A stretch of 64,000 bases of DNA. Origin: Verrucomicrobiota bacterium. GTDB lineage: Bacteria > Verrucomicrobiota > Verrucomicrobiia > Verrucomicrobiales > Akkermansiaceae. Of this stretch, positions 45,777 through 53,821 are shown piece after piece. A program made the translations under genes and the position numbers. The notes beneath the pieces are model-generated. The model was not told the DNA's origin, made no database searches, and was given only the letters and a program-made list of their open reading frames with translations. The DNA lies in NCBI GenBank assembly GCA_017301995.1, contig JAFLEH010000028.1, positions 39,526-103,525 of the forward strand. The letters are read 5' to 3'. The stretch's first letter is position 1. Each line of letters opens with the position of its first letter.

Positions 45777-47957
45777 TCAACGGTTCGGCCGGGTTGGCAA
45801 GAGCGCATCACGGAATCGTTCCGCGTTTTCCACGATTTCGGATTGACCGTCCGGCCAGACGATTTTGAGCGCGGCCGGCGGGACTTCATCCTTGGGATCC
45901 GCAGGACGGCGATGGACCGTTCGTAGCGGCATCCTTGCAAGCGCGGTCTTCAGATCCGCGGGCGCGTCTTTGCCCACCAGGGCGGTCGGCAGGTAGTGCC
46001 TTCCCAGCGTGGCGACGATCAGGTCGGTGTGCAGCACCGGGCGGTCGAGCGTCACCATCGGCAGCGGAGTCGCCAAAGTGACAAACGACTCCACCAAGGG
46101 CCGCCCGCGCGCCGCCATCCGGGTCTCGTTGGACGAAATCAAACCCGCGGTGGACTCGTCGAAGAGCATTACCAGATCGGTGATCGGCAAATCGAGAACG
46201 CGGGCCTCGTCGGGGCATTCCTTGAGAAACTCATCGCAAGCGAACCGCTCCGCCGCAGTGGTGGCCAGATCATCCCCCCACGTCATCCATGAAGGGTCGC
46301 CCGTCACGTCAGCAACGTCCAGACAAGCCTGGAGCGCGAGGCTGAAGAGGAACGCCCGACCGCCCGAGACCGACAGTTGGGACCGCGTCTGGTAATTCCA
46401 TAGATCGGGTCCGTTGGAAAACGCCTCGCGCGCCCGTTTGAGCAGCTTTGCCGCCTTGTCGCGGTATGCGTCGTTTCCGGTGGCGGTGTACGCCGCCGCG
46501 TAGGCGGAAACCATGCGGAAAGTCGTCACGGCGTGGCCTTCGTCGTCTTTCGGCGCATTGCCCAGCCTGACCGTGCGTGCGGCCAACAGCTTCTTGCATG
46601 CGGCCTCGTAGCGCGGCGCGAATGCCTCCGCGGAAAGCCCCAGTCCGGCCGCGATTTCCGCCAGCGACTTGCCGATTCCGAACGAGTTGCAGCGGAACAG
46701 ATCGCGCTTGGGGTCGGCCTCGGACGGCAGATTTCCAAGCCCGCGCATCCCGGTGACCTCGATCCACCACTTGGCGTCCTCCTCCGGCAGGATCTTGCGC
46801 ACGTCCTCCACCGTCCACAGCCAGTCGCGCGCTGGTCGCGGCGGTCTGAGCCCGATCGCGAACAGCCCGTCGGAAGTGACGTGCTCCCTTTCCAGATAGG
46901 CCAGCACTCCCAACGCCCGCTCCAGCGCTTTCGGCTCACCGGTAGCCTGATAGGCACGGCATAGGGCGGCGACCGCCAACGCTTGCCGGTTGCCATCCCG
47001 CTCAAACACCGGCAACGACCATCCGGATGCCCTGCGCGACGAAAACAGCCCGCCGTCCAGCGGATCAAACATCGGACTGGGCAGCAGGTCGATGAGCAAT
47101 TCCCGCAACGTCCGCACGCACCGCGCGCGCACTTCGTCGGGCAGCGTCTTGCAAAGCGCCGCGTGCGCCAGCACCTCGATCCCGCCGGTGGGAAACAGTC
47201 CGCCGGCATCGTCAAGCGAACGGGAAAGCGGATCGTAGAGCGATGTCATCTGCCGCACGGACCGCACCACATCGCCCGCCGGATCCTGGCTGGCGATGTC
47301 GAGATTGCGCCGCTTGCCCATCCGCTCGCGCCGGTTGGCGTTGTCCAGTTCGCTGTTGGAAATCACATACTCCCGCTTGTGGTTCCACGACTCCGAAACC
47401 ATCGAGTGGCTCTTGTCAAACAACTCCGCCACCTTTCCGGTCTCGGTGGATGACACGGGAATCCATGCCACCGGATTCCCATCCGGAGTGAACCACGCGA
47501 ACATCGGCAGTTGCACCGGACGCTTGATCTCCACCGCCAGATCAGCCGTCAGCAGGCCGATTTCCCGCGCCGAGTCACCGTCCACCAGCACCGGCACGTA
47601 GTCGCGGTTGATCGTCGCCACAAGCGCCGGGCTCCGCTCCAACTGGTCCAGCACCGTCTGATAGGAACCATACTGCGGCAGCGCGATCACCGCGAATACC
47701 AGCCGCTGCGCCGCGCGGGCCCTCTCGAACGTGGCCTTCTCCCACGGCTGCCAGTGCACCGGCGAATCCGCCTGATGCCGATAGACCGGACCAGGCAATC
47801 CCGCGACCCTGTTGGATGCCAGTTCAATCGCTATCACCGGGGGCGATTGTCTGTTAGCGGAATCATCCCGCTTCCGGCATCCGCCTCCCAGCAACAACAC
47901 GGCAAGGCAAACCGCGGCCGCGGTGCCTCGCCCATATCTCTCCGTCACGGTCATCAT
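45777..47957 (-). CDS. YyaL/DUF255-family lipoprotein with a thioredoxin-like domain lacking the CxxC
   Basis: About 726 residues from ATG 47957 (ATG 47954 equally possible); the frame further upstream lies antisense to parA. A lipobox (AVLLLGGGC) makes it a lipoprotein. The N-terminal domain matches the DUF255 thioredoxin-like fold (QADSPVHWQPWEKATFERAR) and the rest is the (alpha/alpha)6-barrel of the YyaL/SPATA20 family (GGLFPTGGIEVLAHAALCKT, DGGLFSSRRASGW, GNRQALAVAALCRAYQATGE). Where the family has a CHWC-type active site this protein has IALPQYGSYQTV, so thiol chemistry is lost. Export as a lipoprotein is also unusual for a family usually found in the cytoplasm. Confidence 0.78.
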   Translation of the reverse strand: MMTVTERYGRGTAAAVCLAVLLLGGGCRKRDDSANRQSPPVIAIELASNRVAGLPGPVYRHQADSPVHWQPWEKATFERARAAQRLVFAVIALPQYGSYQTVLDQLERSPALVATINRDYVPVLVDGDSAREIGLLTADLAVEIKRPVQLPMFAWFTPDGNPVAWIPVSSTETGKVAELFDKSHSMVSESWNHKREYVISNSELDNANRRERMGKRRNLDIASQDPAGDVVRSVRQMTSLYDPLSRSLDDAGGLFPTGGIEVLAHAALCKTLPDEVRARCVRTLRELLIDLLPSPMFDPLDGGLFSSRRASGWSLPVFERDGNRQALAVAALCRAYQATGEPKALERALGVLAYLEREHVTSDGLFAIGLRPPRPARDWLWTVEDVRKILPEEDAKWWIEVTGMRGLGNLPSEADPKRDLFRCNSFGIGKSLAEIAAGLGLSAEAFAPRYEAACKKLLAARTVRLGNAPKDDEGHAVTTFRMVSAYAAAYTATGNDAYRDKAAKLLKRAREAFSNGPDLWNYQTRSQLSVSGGRAFLFSLALQACLDVADVTGDPSWMTWGDDLATTAAERFACDEFLKECPDEARVLDLPITDLVMLFDESTAGLISSNETRMAARGRPLVESFVTLATPLPMVTLDRPVLHTDLIVATLGRHYLPTALVGKDAPADLKTALARMPLRTVHRRPADPKDEVPPAALKIVWPDGQSEIVENAERFRDALLPTRPNR

Positions 47958-48072
47958 AAACCCGGAGATTCCAAGCCACCCGCCCCTTTGTCCAGCATCT
48001 TCGAAGAATCGAAGAAAAAACTTCCGCTTCGGACCGGATTCGCTATTTTTTCCCCGCGCCTCCAATCTCCGA

Positions 48073-48864
48073 GTGATCACCATTGCCATATCAAGCCAAA
48101 AGGGCGGTGTCGGTAAAACCACCCTTTCCATCAATCTGGCCCACGCCTTCGCGCGGGCCGGAGTCAACACCCTGCTTGTGGACGCCGACCCACAGGGATC
48201 CGTGGGACTCTCTCTCACCCGCCAATCCCGCCTGCTCACCGGGTTCTACGATTTTCTGGCCGACCCCGGCACCCCGCTGGAACGCCTGATCGTCCCCACC
48301 CGGCTCAGCACCTTCTCGCTGGTCGCCTGCGGCCAGGCCAGCGACTACGAGGCCGGAGGCGGCGGTCCCGGAACCCACCTCGCCCGCGTCCGGACGTTCC
48401 TGCGCCTCGCCGCGGAGCGCGGATTCGGCCTCTGCCTGATCGATACCGCGGGCGGGCTTTTCGGCGTCACCGGCGACATCATTTCCTCCAGTTCCGCCAT
48501 CCTCATCCCGCAGCAGGCAGAGCCCCTCGGCATCCGCTCCGTGCCGAAACTCCTCGACGGCCTCAACCGCCTGCGGATCATGAACCCGCGCCTCAACGTG
48601 CTCGGCGTGTGCCTCACCATGGTCCAGCACGACCTCGCCGAAAGCCGCGAAGTGGCCGTCGCCCTCCGCCAACTGCTGCCGCCCGAACTGGTGTTCCAGA
48701 CCCAGATCCCCCGCGATCCGCTGTTCGTCAGGGCCAGCGCCCGCGGCCTCCCCGTCGGCGTACTCGAGGAGGGTGCCGGCGCGCTCGCGGTCTTCGATTC
48801 GCTCCGCGCCGAAATCGACCAGAAACTCGATACCTACACCCGCGGTCCCAACGCCTTCGGCTGA
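48073..48864 (+). CDS. ParA/MinD-family ATPase
   Basis: 263 residues from the GTG at 48073, which places the deviant Walker A directly at the N-terminus (SSQKGGVGKTTLSINLAHAF). Walker A' (LLVDADPQGSVGLSL) and Walker B region (LCLIDTAGGLFG) are intact. No parB follows; instead the next gene overlaps by one base (TGATG) and is roadblock-like. That makes a positioning or polarity role at least as likely as chromosome partitioning. It is divergent from the YyaL-like gene with a 115-bp gap. Confidence 0.88.
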   Translation: MITIAISSQKGGVGKTTLSINLAHAFARAGVNTLLVDADPQGSVGLSLTRQSRLLTGFYDFLADPGTPLERLIVPTRLSTFSLVACGQASDYEAGGGGPGTHLARVRTFLRLAAERGFGLCLIDTAGGLFGVTGDIISSSSAILIPQQAEPLGIRSVPKLLDGLNRLRIMNPRLNVLGVCLTMVQHDLAESREVAVALRQLLPPELVFQTQIPRDPLFVRASARGLPVGVLEEGAGALAVFDSLRAEIDQKLDTYTRGPNAFG

Positions 48865-49475
48865 TGAACCCGATCACTCCATGGCTCGATCCCGACGAAG
48901 TCCGCCGTCTGGCGGACAAGTTGATTTCGCGCCAACCGGCCGCCGCCGATCCACGCTCCCAGGAGGCGGGATTCGACTCGGCCTTCGTGGGGTTCGCGCC
49001 GACCTCTCCCCAGCCGCAAGGGCACTTTTCCCCGCCCCCCTCCCAGCCTGCCGCCACACTGGCTCCGCCGCCGCCTTCGGCACCGCCGGCCCCGCTGCCT
49101 TCAGCCGATCCGCTGTCCTCCGTGCGCGGCCCCTTCCTCGACCGTATCGGCCGTTTCCGCGATTGGCTGCACCATCATTTCGGCGCGTCGGGCGTGTTCA
49201 TCCTGGATCGCGAGGGCTTCGTGATCTTCGATGAAAGCGGACACGGAAAACTGCATTTCCTCGCCCGCAGCCTGGCTCTCACCTCCCGGCGCCCCGGCAA
49301 TCCGGCGGGCAACGTCCATGTGAAAATCGGCGCCACCGCCACCCTCGAGGTCGTTCCCGTCGAAACCGCCTACGGATGGCTGGTCCTCGGCGCCGTCGTG
49401 CCCGACCCGCTGCCGCCCGCCGCCGTCGCGGTGATCATCGAGGCCCTCACCCAGGTCGCCGCGCCTCCGGCCTGA
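48864..49475 (+). CDS. Roadblock/LC7-like domain protein
   Basis: 203 residues. The N-terminal ~85 residues are Pro/Ala-rich and low in complexity. The C-terminal ~115 residues look like a roadblock/longin-type alpha-beta domain: GASGVFILDREGFVIFDESG, NVHVKIGATATLEVVPVETAYGWLVLGAVV and PPAAVAVIIEALTQV. Such domains in bacteria often regulate small GTPases or polarity ATPases. It is coupled to the ParA-type ATPase by the overlapping TGATG. The domain assignment is from pattern only. Confidence 0.55.
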   Translation: MNPITPWLDPDEVRRLADKLISRQPAAADPRSQEAGFDSAFVGFAPTSPQPQGHFSPPPSQPAATLAPPPPSAPPAPLPSADPLSSVRGPFLDRIGRFRDWLHHHFGASGVFILDREGFVIFDESGHGKLHFLARSLALTSRRPGNPAGNVHVKIGATATLEVVPVETAYGWLVLGAVVPDPLPPAAVAVIIEALTQVAAPPA

Positions 49476-49564
49476 CTGGCTTTCGTCCCGCGGTCGCTTG
49501 ACAGATCGCCGGATTGGCCTACGGGTCAGTCTGCCTCGCCGCAGCCCCACTCGTCCGATTCCCC

Positions 49565-51304
49565 ATGATTTCCCCTGGCCATCCTCCGGCATCCCAACAG
49601 ACCAGCCGCCCGAAACCGGATCTTCCGCGTGCCGCCGCCCGCGAACCCGCCCCCCTGCCCCTGACTCCCGCCGGAGAGGCCATCCTCGCCAGAGCCGCGG
49701 CCATCCTCGACGGCGTGGAAATTCCCCGTGGCGAGCGGCAGGTCCGCCTCCAGGTGCTGCGGGCCGCTCTAACAGGCACGGTGATCCGCCCGTCCGACGA
49801 CTCCCCGGAAATGCGCAACCCGGCATACTGGATCCTCGTCAACGACCGCTTCGTTGTGGCTCCCGGTATGGCACCCGTCGATGCCATCTCGGACCTTTGG
49901 ACCCTCCACGGCCCCGACGGCATCCCCGTTCCGCGCATCCGCTGCCTCAAGTACACCACCCTGGTCCTCATCCAGGGCGTCATCCAACATTTCCGGGAAA
50001 CCGGCCAAACGGAGGGCCTCGCCGCTCTCAACCGGATCATCGGCCGCAAGGTCATCCCCCAGGAGCTCCCCAACCGCGGCGACAACATCCTCTGGCGGCG
50101 CCACTTCGATCCGGCCAACCTGCTGCCCGGCGACCAGGTTTGGTTCGACAATCCGTTCTTCGACCGCGGCCGCGAGCTGTTCCGCCAACGCTATCATCAG
50201 GACGCGCTCCACGCGGGAAAATCCGCGGACACCGCCGCCGCGGAGGCCCGCGCGCGTGCCGAAGCCGTCACCGCCGGCGAGGAGGGAAGCAACGCGTTCT
50301 ATCTGGGAGATGACGGTTTCATCCTCGGCGCCGATTCGCTCGTCCGGGCGTTCCGCGGCCCGCTTCGCGGAACCCCCGCGGATTCCCCCGCCCCGCACGA
50401 GTTGGTGTTCACCAAGAAAATCTACAGCCTCGCCCGCTTCAGGGAGCACATGATCGACGACAACTTCTCGGTCCAGGCCTGCCTGCGCGAGGACCCCTCG
50501 TCAGTGGATCCCTCCCGTTTCACCATCGAACGCGTCCGCGCGCCCATCGATCCCGAACACCTGCTGCGCTTCGACGCCCTCCACCCGCCGGAAAAAAGCC
50601 TCGCCGAACTCATCGACGCCATCGCCAGCTCAAACCCTCCCCCCTCCCTTCGCCAATCGGGAAACACCACCACGCCCGTATTCGCCGGCGATTACGATTG
50701 GAACGAACAGAACCGCGTCCGCCACGCGCTGGACGCCCTCATGCGGGCGGATCCGGACGCCATCTGGTGGCTCCTTCGCGAACACTCCCGCGACAACCGC
50801 TATGTCCTAACCGCCTCGCGCGGCCCGGAAACGCGCAACTTCACCGTCGGCATGATCTGTGGCGATCTGGCGGACGCACGGCTCTGCCTGTGCTTCGTCC
50901 GGCGCCTTCCTCTCGTTCCCGGCCGCCTTCCCGCCACATTCCATCCCGAACGCGAGTTCCTGGCCAACGAGGCGCACTGGCACGCCTCCCGCATGCCGCT
51001 CTTCGCCATGCAATCCGCCCTCTGCGAAGCCGCCATCCGGGACTGGTCTTCCGTCCGCGAAACCAACCCCGGCGAGGACGGCAGAACCCACCGATTCTCA
51101 GCCGACGAAAAGGCCCGCTACACCGCGGCGCTCCGCCAGGAGATCGCCGAACTCGCCCGCACCCGCCGCGCCGCCTCGGAAGAAGTCATCCTCCCCCACC
51201 TCCCCGCCCCAGCCGGCTGGGAGGGCTACGACAACACCACGCCCGCACCCCCCTCCCCCCGGAGCCACGAACAAGGACACGAATGCCACGGCAATAACAA
51301 GTAG
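49565..51304 (+). CDS. Tgl-like protein-glutamine gamma-glutamyltransferase-fold protein, catalytic glutamate not conserved
   Basis: 579 residues from ATG 49565. Residues ~85-265 match the order of Bacillus spore-coat transglutaminase Tgl: RIRCLKYTTLVLIQGVI (Cys127 where Tgl has ECATAIVII), PANLLPGDQVWFDNP (Tgl: LGDCLYFKNP) and GEEGSNAFYLGDDGFILGAD (Tgl: RGENVILLGEDKYFAHG). In this reading the Tgl glutamate before Asn becomes Ser242, with two glutamates at 239-240 close by. The C-terminal half (DEKARYTAALRQEIAELART) is helical and unassigned. The last ~15 codons lie in what looks like the scar of a truncated integron cassette. It follows ParA and roadblock-like genes; no biochemical link is established. 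Confidence 0.55.
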   Translation: MISPGHPPASQQTSRPKPDLPRAAAREPAPLPLTPAGEAILARAAAILDGVEIPRGERQVRLQVLRAALTGTVIRPSDDSPEMRNPAYWILVNDRFVVAPGMAPVDAISDLWTLHGPDGIPVPRIRCLKYTTLVLIQGVIQHFRETGQTEGLAALNRIIGRKVIPQELPNRGDNILWRRHFDPANLLPGDQVWFDNPFFDRGRELFRQRYHQDALHAGKSADTAAAEARARAEAVTAGEEGSNAFYLGDDGFILGADSLVRAFRGPLRGTPADSPAPHELVFTKKIYSLARFREHMIDDNFSVQACLREDPSSVDPSRFTIERVRAPIDPEHLLRFDALHPPEKSLAELIDAIASSNPPPSLRQSGNTTTPVFAGDYDWNEQNRVRHALDALMRADPDAIWWLLREHSRDNRYVLTASRGPETRNFTVGMICGDLADARLCLCFVRRLPLVPGRLPATFHPEREFLANEAHWHASRMPLFAMQSALCEAAIRDWSSVRETNPGEDGRTHRFSADEKARYTAALRQEIAELARTRRAASEEVILPHLPAPAGWEGYDNTTPAPPSPRSHEQGHECHGNNK

Positions 51305-51358
51305 AAGCAAAACCGCCCCGGTCACTTTCAAGATGATTCCGATTCTGCGGCGCATCAT
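51255..51358 (-). pseudogene. Truncated 5' end of a cassette gene at the distal edge of the integron
   Basis: On the minus strand an ATG at 51358 lies about 10 nt after the GTTCGGT box of the leftmost attC, exactly where other cassette genes begin. It opens with a credible membrane N-terminus (RIGIILKVTGAVLLLLVIAV, continuing AFVSLFVAP) of about 32 residues. Then it runs into G-rich sequence that is antisense to the Tgl-like gene. I read it as the surviving start of a last cassette whose remainder and attC were deleted. Confidence 0.4.
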
Positions 51359-51368
51359 ATCTTCACCG

Positions 51369-51487
51369 AACGTCGAGGCGTGGAAACCGGCTACCGGGAG
51401 CGCACCTCCGCCTCAGATTTGGTCTTCTTCTTTCCCTCGGCCTTGGACTTCGGAGCGGTGGCGGGTTGGTTAGCGCCGTCTTCGCCC
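51369..51487 (-). other. attC site 19 (most distal, degenerate)
   Basis: The left arm GAACGTCGAGGCGTGG and CCGGCTACCGGGAGCGC match attC 2 (62130-62255) closely. The right arm GGTGGCGGGTTGGTTAGCGCCG-TCTTCGCCC pairs with it only partly, and the R'' AAC box has decayed (TCTTCGCC instead of TTGTTCGCC on the plus strand). The gene upstream on the minus strand ends inside it. Confidence 0.55.
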
Positions 51488-52494
51488 GATTTCCGTTCGG
51501 CGGCCCCCAATCCTTCGGAATCTCTCTTGAAACTCTGACATTGCTCATCGCTCGGAAACTCACCCGAACGCCCCTCGAACAGATCACGCTGCTCGAGAAG
51601 CGAAAGCAACAACCCCGTGTAGCTTTCCGCATACGTGCTTTCATCCGAGATCTCAGGAAGCAGACTGATCTCGGGCGTTGTCCAGTTCCCTCCGAAAAAA
51701 GCGAAGACTACCTTGTCCGATCGGAAAGCCTCCTTCAGTTCGGGGGTATTCATCACATCTCGCCCGATATCCCTGACCATAAGGCGCGCCGCCGCCCACA
51801 CGTCCACAAGATCCTTGGCATCGCTCGCATCACCAAAATTCAAGTGGCAATGGATGATCGTCTTCTCACCCCGCATGGCGGGATTGTTTGGATTGGCCAT
51901 CCAGCGTAGAAGCTCGTGCCGTCCGCCCTTGTTATCCTTCCACGATTGCAGGTCGCACTCGATTCCGCCGCCTTGGATCACCGACCTCTCTAGCTGTCCA
52001 TGGCCCGCGCGTGCATTGAACGCGATTTTCACATCCTTATGACCATTGCGATCCAGCCAAGCCCGCAAAAGCTTATGATCGGCCTCCGACCAGGTTTTGC
52101 CCTTCCCACCGTTGTAAGTGTAGAGATGTTCCAGCTTGTAGCCCATGCTCTCAGCTCGCTCGAACGGCTGTTTCCATTCGCTCTTTTCCGCAATCGGCTC
52201 ATTCCCACGGGGAACCACCTGGCTGGCATTCAACTTCGCCTTCGAAAACAACGCGATGACCTCGTCCCTGAACTCGGGGTCGAGCCTATCGGGGTCCGTT
52301 TGTCCGCGGGCCCAATTGACATTGAGGCCCTCGACCATAGCCGCTGTTCGGGCCCAGTCTTTAGGATGCTCATGCATCTTCTGTTGCCACCCGAGAGTCC
52401 CCATCCACACCTCGTATGCTTGGCAGTCCATCGAGTTGCAAACCAGGGCCGCCGCCACCAGCGGGCTCAAACAACAGGTCTTACGAGTCTTCAT
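51391..52494 (-). CDS. Cassette 19 gene: exported protein of unknown function
   Basis: 367 residues with a signal peptide (CCLSPLVAAALVCNSMDCQA). The mature protein (YEVWMGTLGWQQKMHEHPKD, WLDRNGHKDVKIAFNARAGH, VVFAFFGGNWTTPEISLLPE) has no family that I recognise. It begins just left of attC 18 and its last ~30 residues (NQPATAPKSKAEGKKKTKSE and on to the stop) run into the degenerate attC 19. The tail NQPATAPKSK matches the attC-derived GQPATRPESK of the cassette 2 protein. GC is lower than in the chromosomal genes to the left. Confidence 0.72.
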   Translation of the reverse strand: MKTRKTCCLSPLVAAALVCNSMDCQAYEVWMGTLGWQQKMHEHPKDWARTAAMVEGLNVNWARGQTDPDRLDPEFRDEVIALFSKAKLNASQVVPRGNEPIAEKSEWKQPFERAESMGYKLEHLYTYNGGKGKTWSEADHKLLRAWLDRNGHKDVKIAFNARAGHGQLERSVIQGGGIECDLQSWKDNKGGRHELLRWMANPNNPAMRGEKTIIHCHLNFGDASDAKDLVDVWAAARLMVRDIGRDVMNTPELKEAFRSDKVVFAFFGGNWTTPEISLLPEISDESTYAESYTGLLLSLLEQRDLFEGRSGEFPSDEQCQSFKRDSEGLGAAERKSGEDGANQPATAPKSKAEGKKKTKSEAEVRSR

Positions 52495-52513
52495 CTTTGC
52501 AGTTCTGTTTTCA

Positions 52514-52611
52514 GCCGAACGTTTGATGTACGCACACCGCGCGATTGAAGGGTTTTTGATATGGAAATGGAAAGCTCATGGACGGTTGGTACGTCACGAC
52601 TTCGGTTTGCT
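52514..52611 (-). other. attC site 18 (degenerate)
   Basis: Left box GCCGAAC (52514-52520) and arm GTTTGATGTACGCACACC face the arm GGTTGGTACGTCACGACTTC on the right. The right box reads CTTCGGTTTGC where intact sites read CTTGTTCGC, so R'' is damaged. It belongs to the cassette to its right. Confidence 0.55.
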
Positions 52612-52715
52612 TATCCTTTGATGTGAGGATGTGCGGTAGGTTCCGGAAGCCAATTCCATGGTAAGCCCCGAGGAAACTCGGTTGAAATCTGGCCCCCTAC
52701 AAACCTCCGCAGCGG

Positions 52716-53558
52716 TCAATCGTCATCATCGCCATTGGTCAACTTAGGCCTTGGCATTTTGAGGTCGGCATTGAGTTGCTCCATCGTAAGCCCGAGCGCC
52801 TTGAGGGCGGCGGCGGCGCCAGCAGGATCCTCTGTTTTCCACGTCTGGTAGACGACGAGGAGTGATTCGGCGCGCAGGAATTCATTGCCGATAGAGGCGG
52901 CCCATGCCATGGCTACGGCCGGGTCTTGATCGGCTGCCTTGATCGCATAGGCCCTGCTGGCACGATCCAGATCCGGGCCCTGCGGCAGGGTGTTGAGCCA
53001 CTCCCCGGCCGCCTTCGCATCCCGGTCCACCCAGTTACTTGCGATGTCCGTGTAGGTGCTGCCGAGATCCTTCGGATCGGCCATTTCGATCATGAACGCG
53101 GCGGCTTTGGCAGGTTGGGTATGCATGAGCGGCATTCCGACCCACTTGGCCACCTCGTTGTGCCCGCCAGGGGGAAGCTTGCGGGCCAGTGCGATGGCCT
53201 GATCCGGATCCAGGCTCGCGATGATATGCAACAAGGCTGCCCAGCCCTTCTCCCGTTCACTGGCATTGCCCAGTCTCCCAATCTCCTCCAGCAAGCGCAG
53301 TCGGGCATCGTAGTCCATGGCGGCGATCGCCTCTGGATCCATCAAGACCCGCTTGTATGCACCAAGATCTGCCGCGCGAGTCCGCCGAGCCCGGATGCCA
53401 TTCTTCTCGTCGCCGCCTATCGTCGGCCCGGACGACAAGGCTTTGGTCGATCCGGACGCATCACCGCCCACGGTGTCACTCTTGTGCAAACCAAACCAAT
53501 AGCCGGAAACCATCATGCCAAGCAGGAGAGCGGCGAGGATGGAGCGCTTGGGTTTCAT
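52716..53558 (-). CDS. Cassette 18 gene: membrane-anchored helical-repeat protein
   Basis: 280 residues: N-terminal anchor (RSILAALLLGMMVSGYWFG), a spacer, and then alpha-helical repeats with a regular ALAxxLP / AxxWxxxL pattern (DPDQAIALARKLPPGG, DPAVAMAWAASIGNEFLRAE, DPAGAAAALKALGL). The repeats resemble those of Verrucomicrobia-type exported helical-repeat proteins. The C-terminus is acidic. It lies 105 bp to the right of attC 18, in the canonical array direction. No enzymatic motif is seen. Confidence 0.68.
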   Translation of the reverse strand: MKPKRSILAALLLGMMVSGYWFGLHKSDTVGGDASGSTKALSSGPTIGGDEKNGIRARRTRAADLGAYKRVLMDPEAIAAMDYDARLRLLEEIGRLGNASEREKGWAALLHIIASLDPDQAIALARKLPPGGHNEVAKWVGMPLMHTQPAKAAAFMIEMADPKDLGSTYTDIASNWVDRDAKAAGEWLNTLPQGPDLDRASRAYAIKAADQDPAVAMAWAASIGNEFLRAESLLVVYQTWKTEDPAGAAAALKALGLTMEQLNADLKMPRPKLTNGDDDD

Positions 53559-53698
53559 GAGATCAATGGAGTGACGAATAGAACGCCCATTTGTTGAGCC
53601 TTGGATGAACCCGAGGCAAGGCTTGCTCTCATTACACTGCGGATGAAGCGTGCTCTATGCACCATGATGATCTTCTCGCTTGGCATCCTGTTTCTTAG

Positions 53699-53821
53699 AC
53701 GAAGGTCGAGTCCTCCTACGCCTGACTGGGGGCGACGCTTCGACTGTGGGTTGAGGGTGGAATGGTCATGACGGATTGAACTCGCGGCGGGGCAGGTGTT
53801 GAGAGCGACGCCTTGTTCGCT
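53699..53821 (-). other. attC site 17 (hybrid arms, damaged R' box)
   Basis: The left arm (GGTCGAGTCCTCCTACGCCTGAC) is that of the attC 5/9 subtype, while the loop and right arm (GGGGCAGGTGTTGAGAGCGACG) are those of attC 1. The two arms therefore pair poorly. The left box reads GAAG instead of GAAC, so the GTT cleavage triplet on the minus strand has become CTT. Confidence 0.75.

Noticed and set aside
47958..48239. N-terminal extension of the YyaL-like frame
   Set aside because: It is antisense to the ParA Walker A region and would bury the lipoprotein signal.
51098..51254. Remaining part of the minus-strand frame after the truncated cassette start
   Set aside because: Gly/Val-rich shadow of the Tgl-like gene's C-terminal codons.
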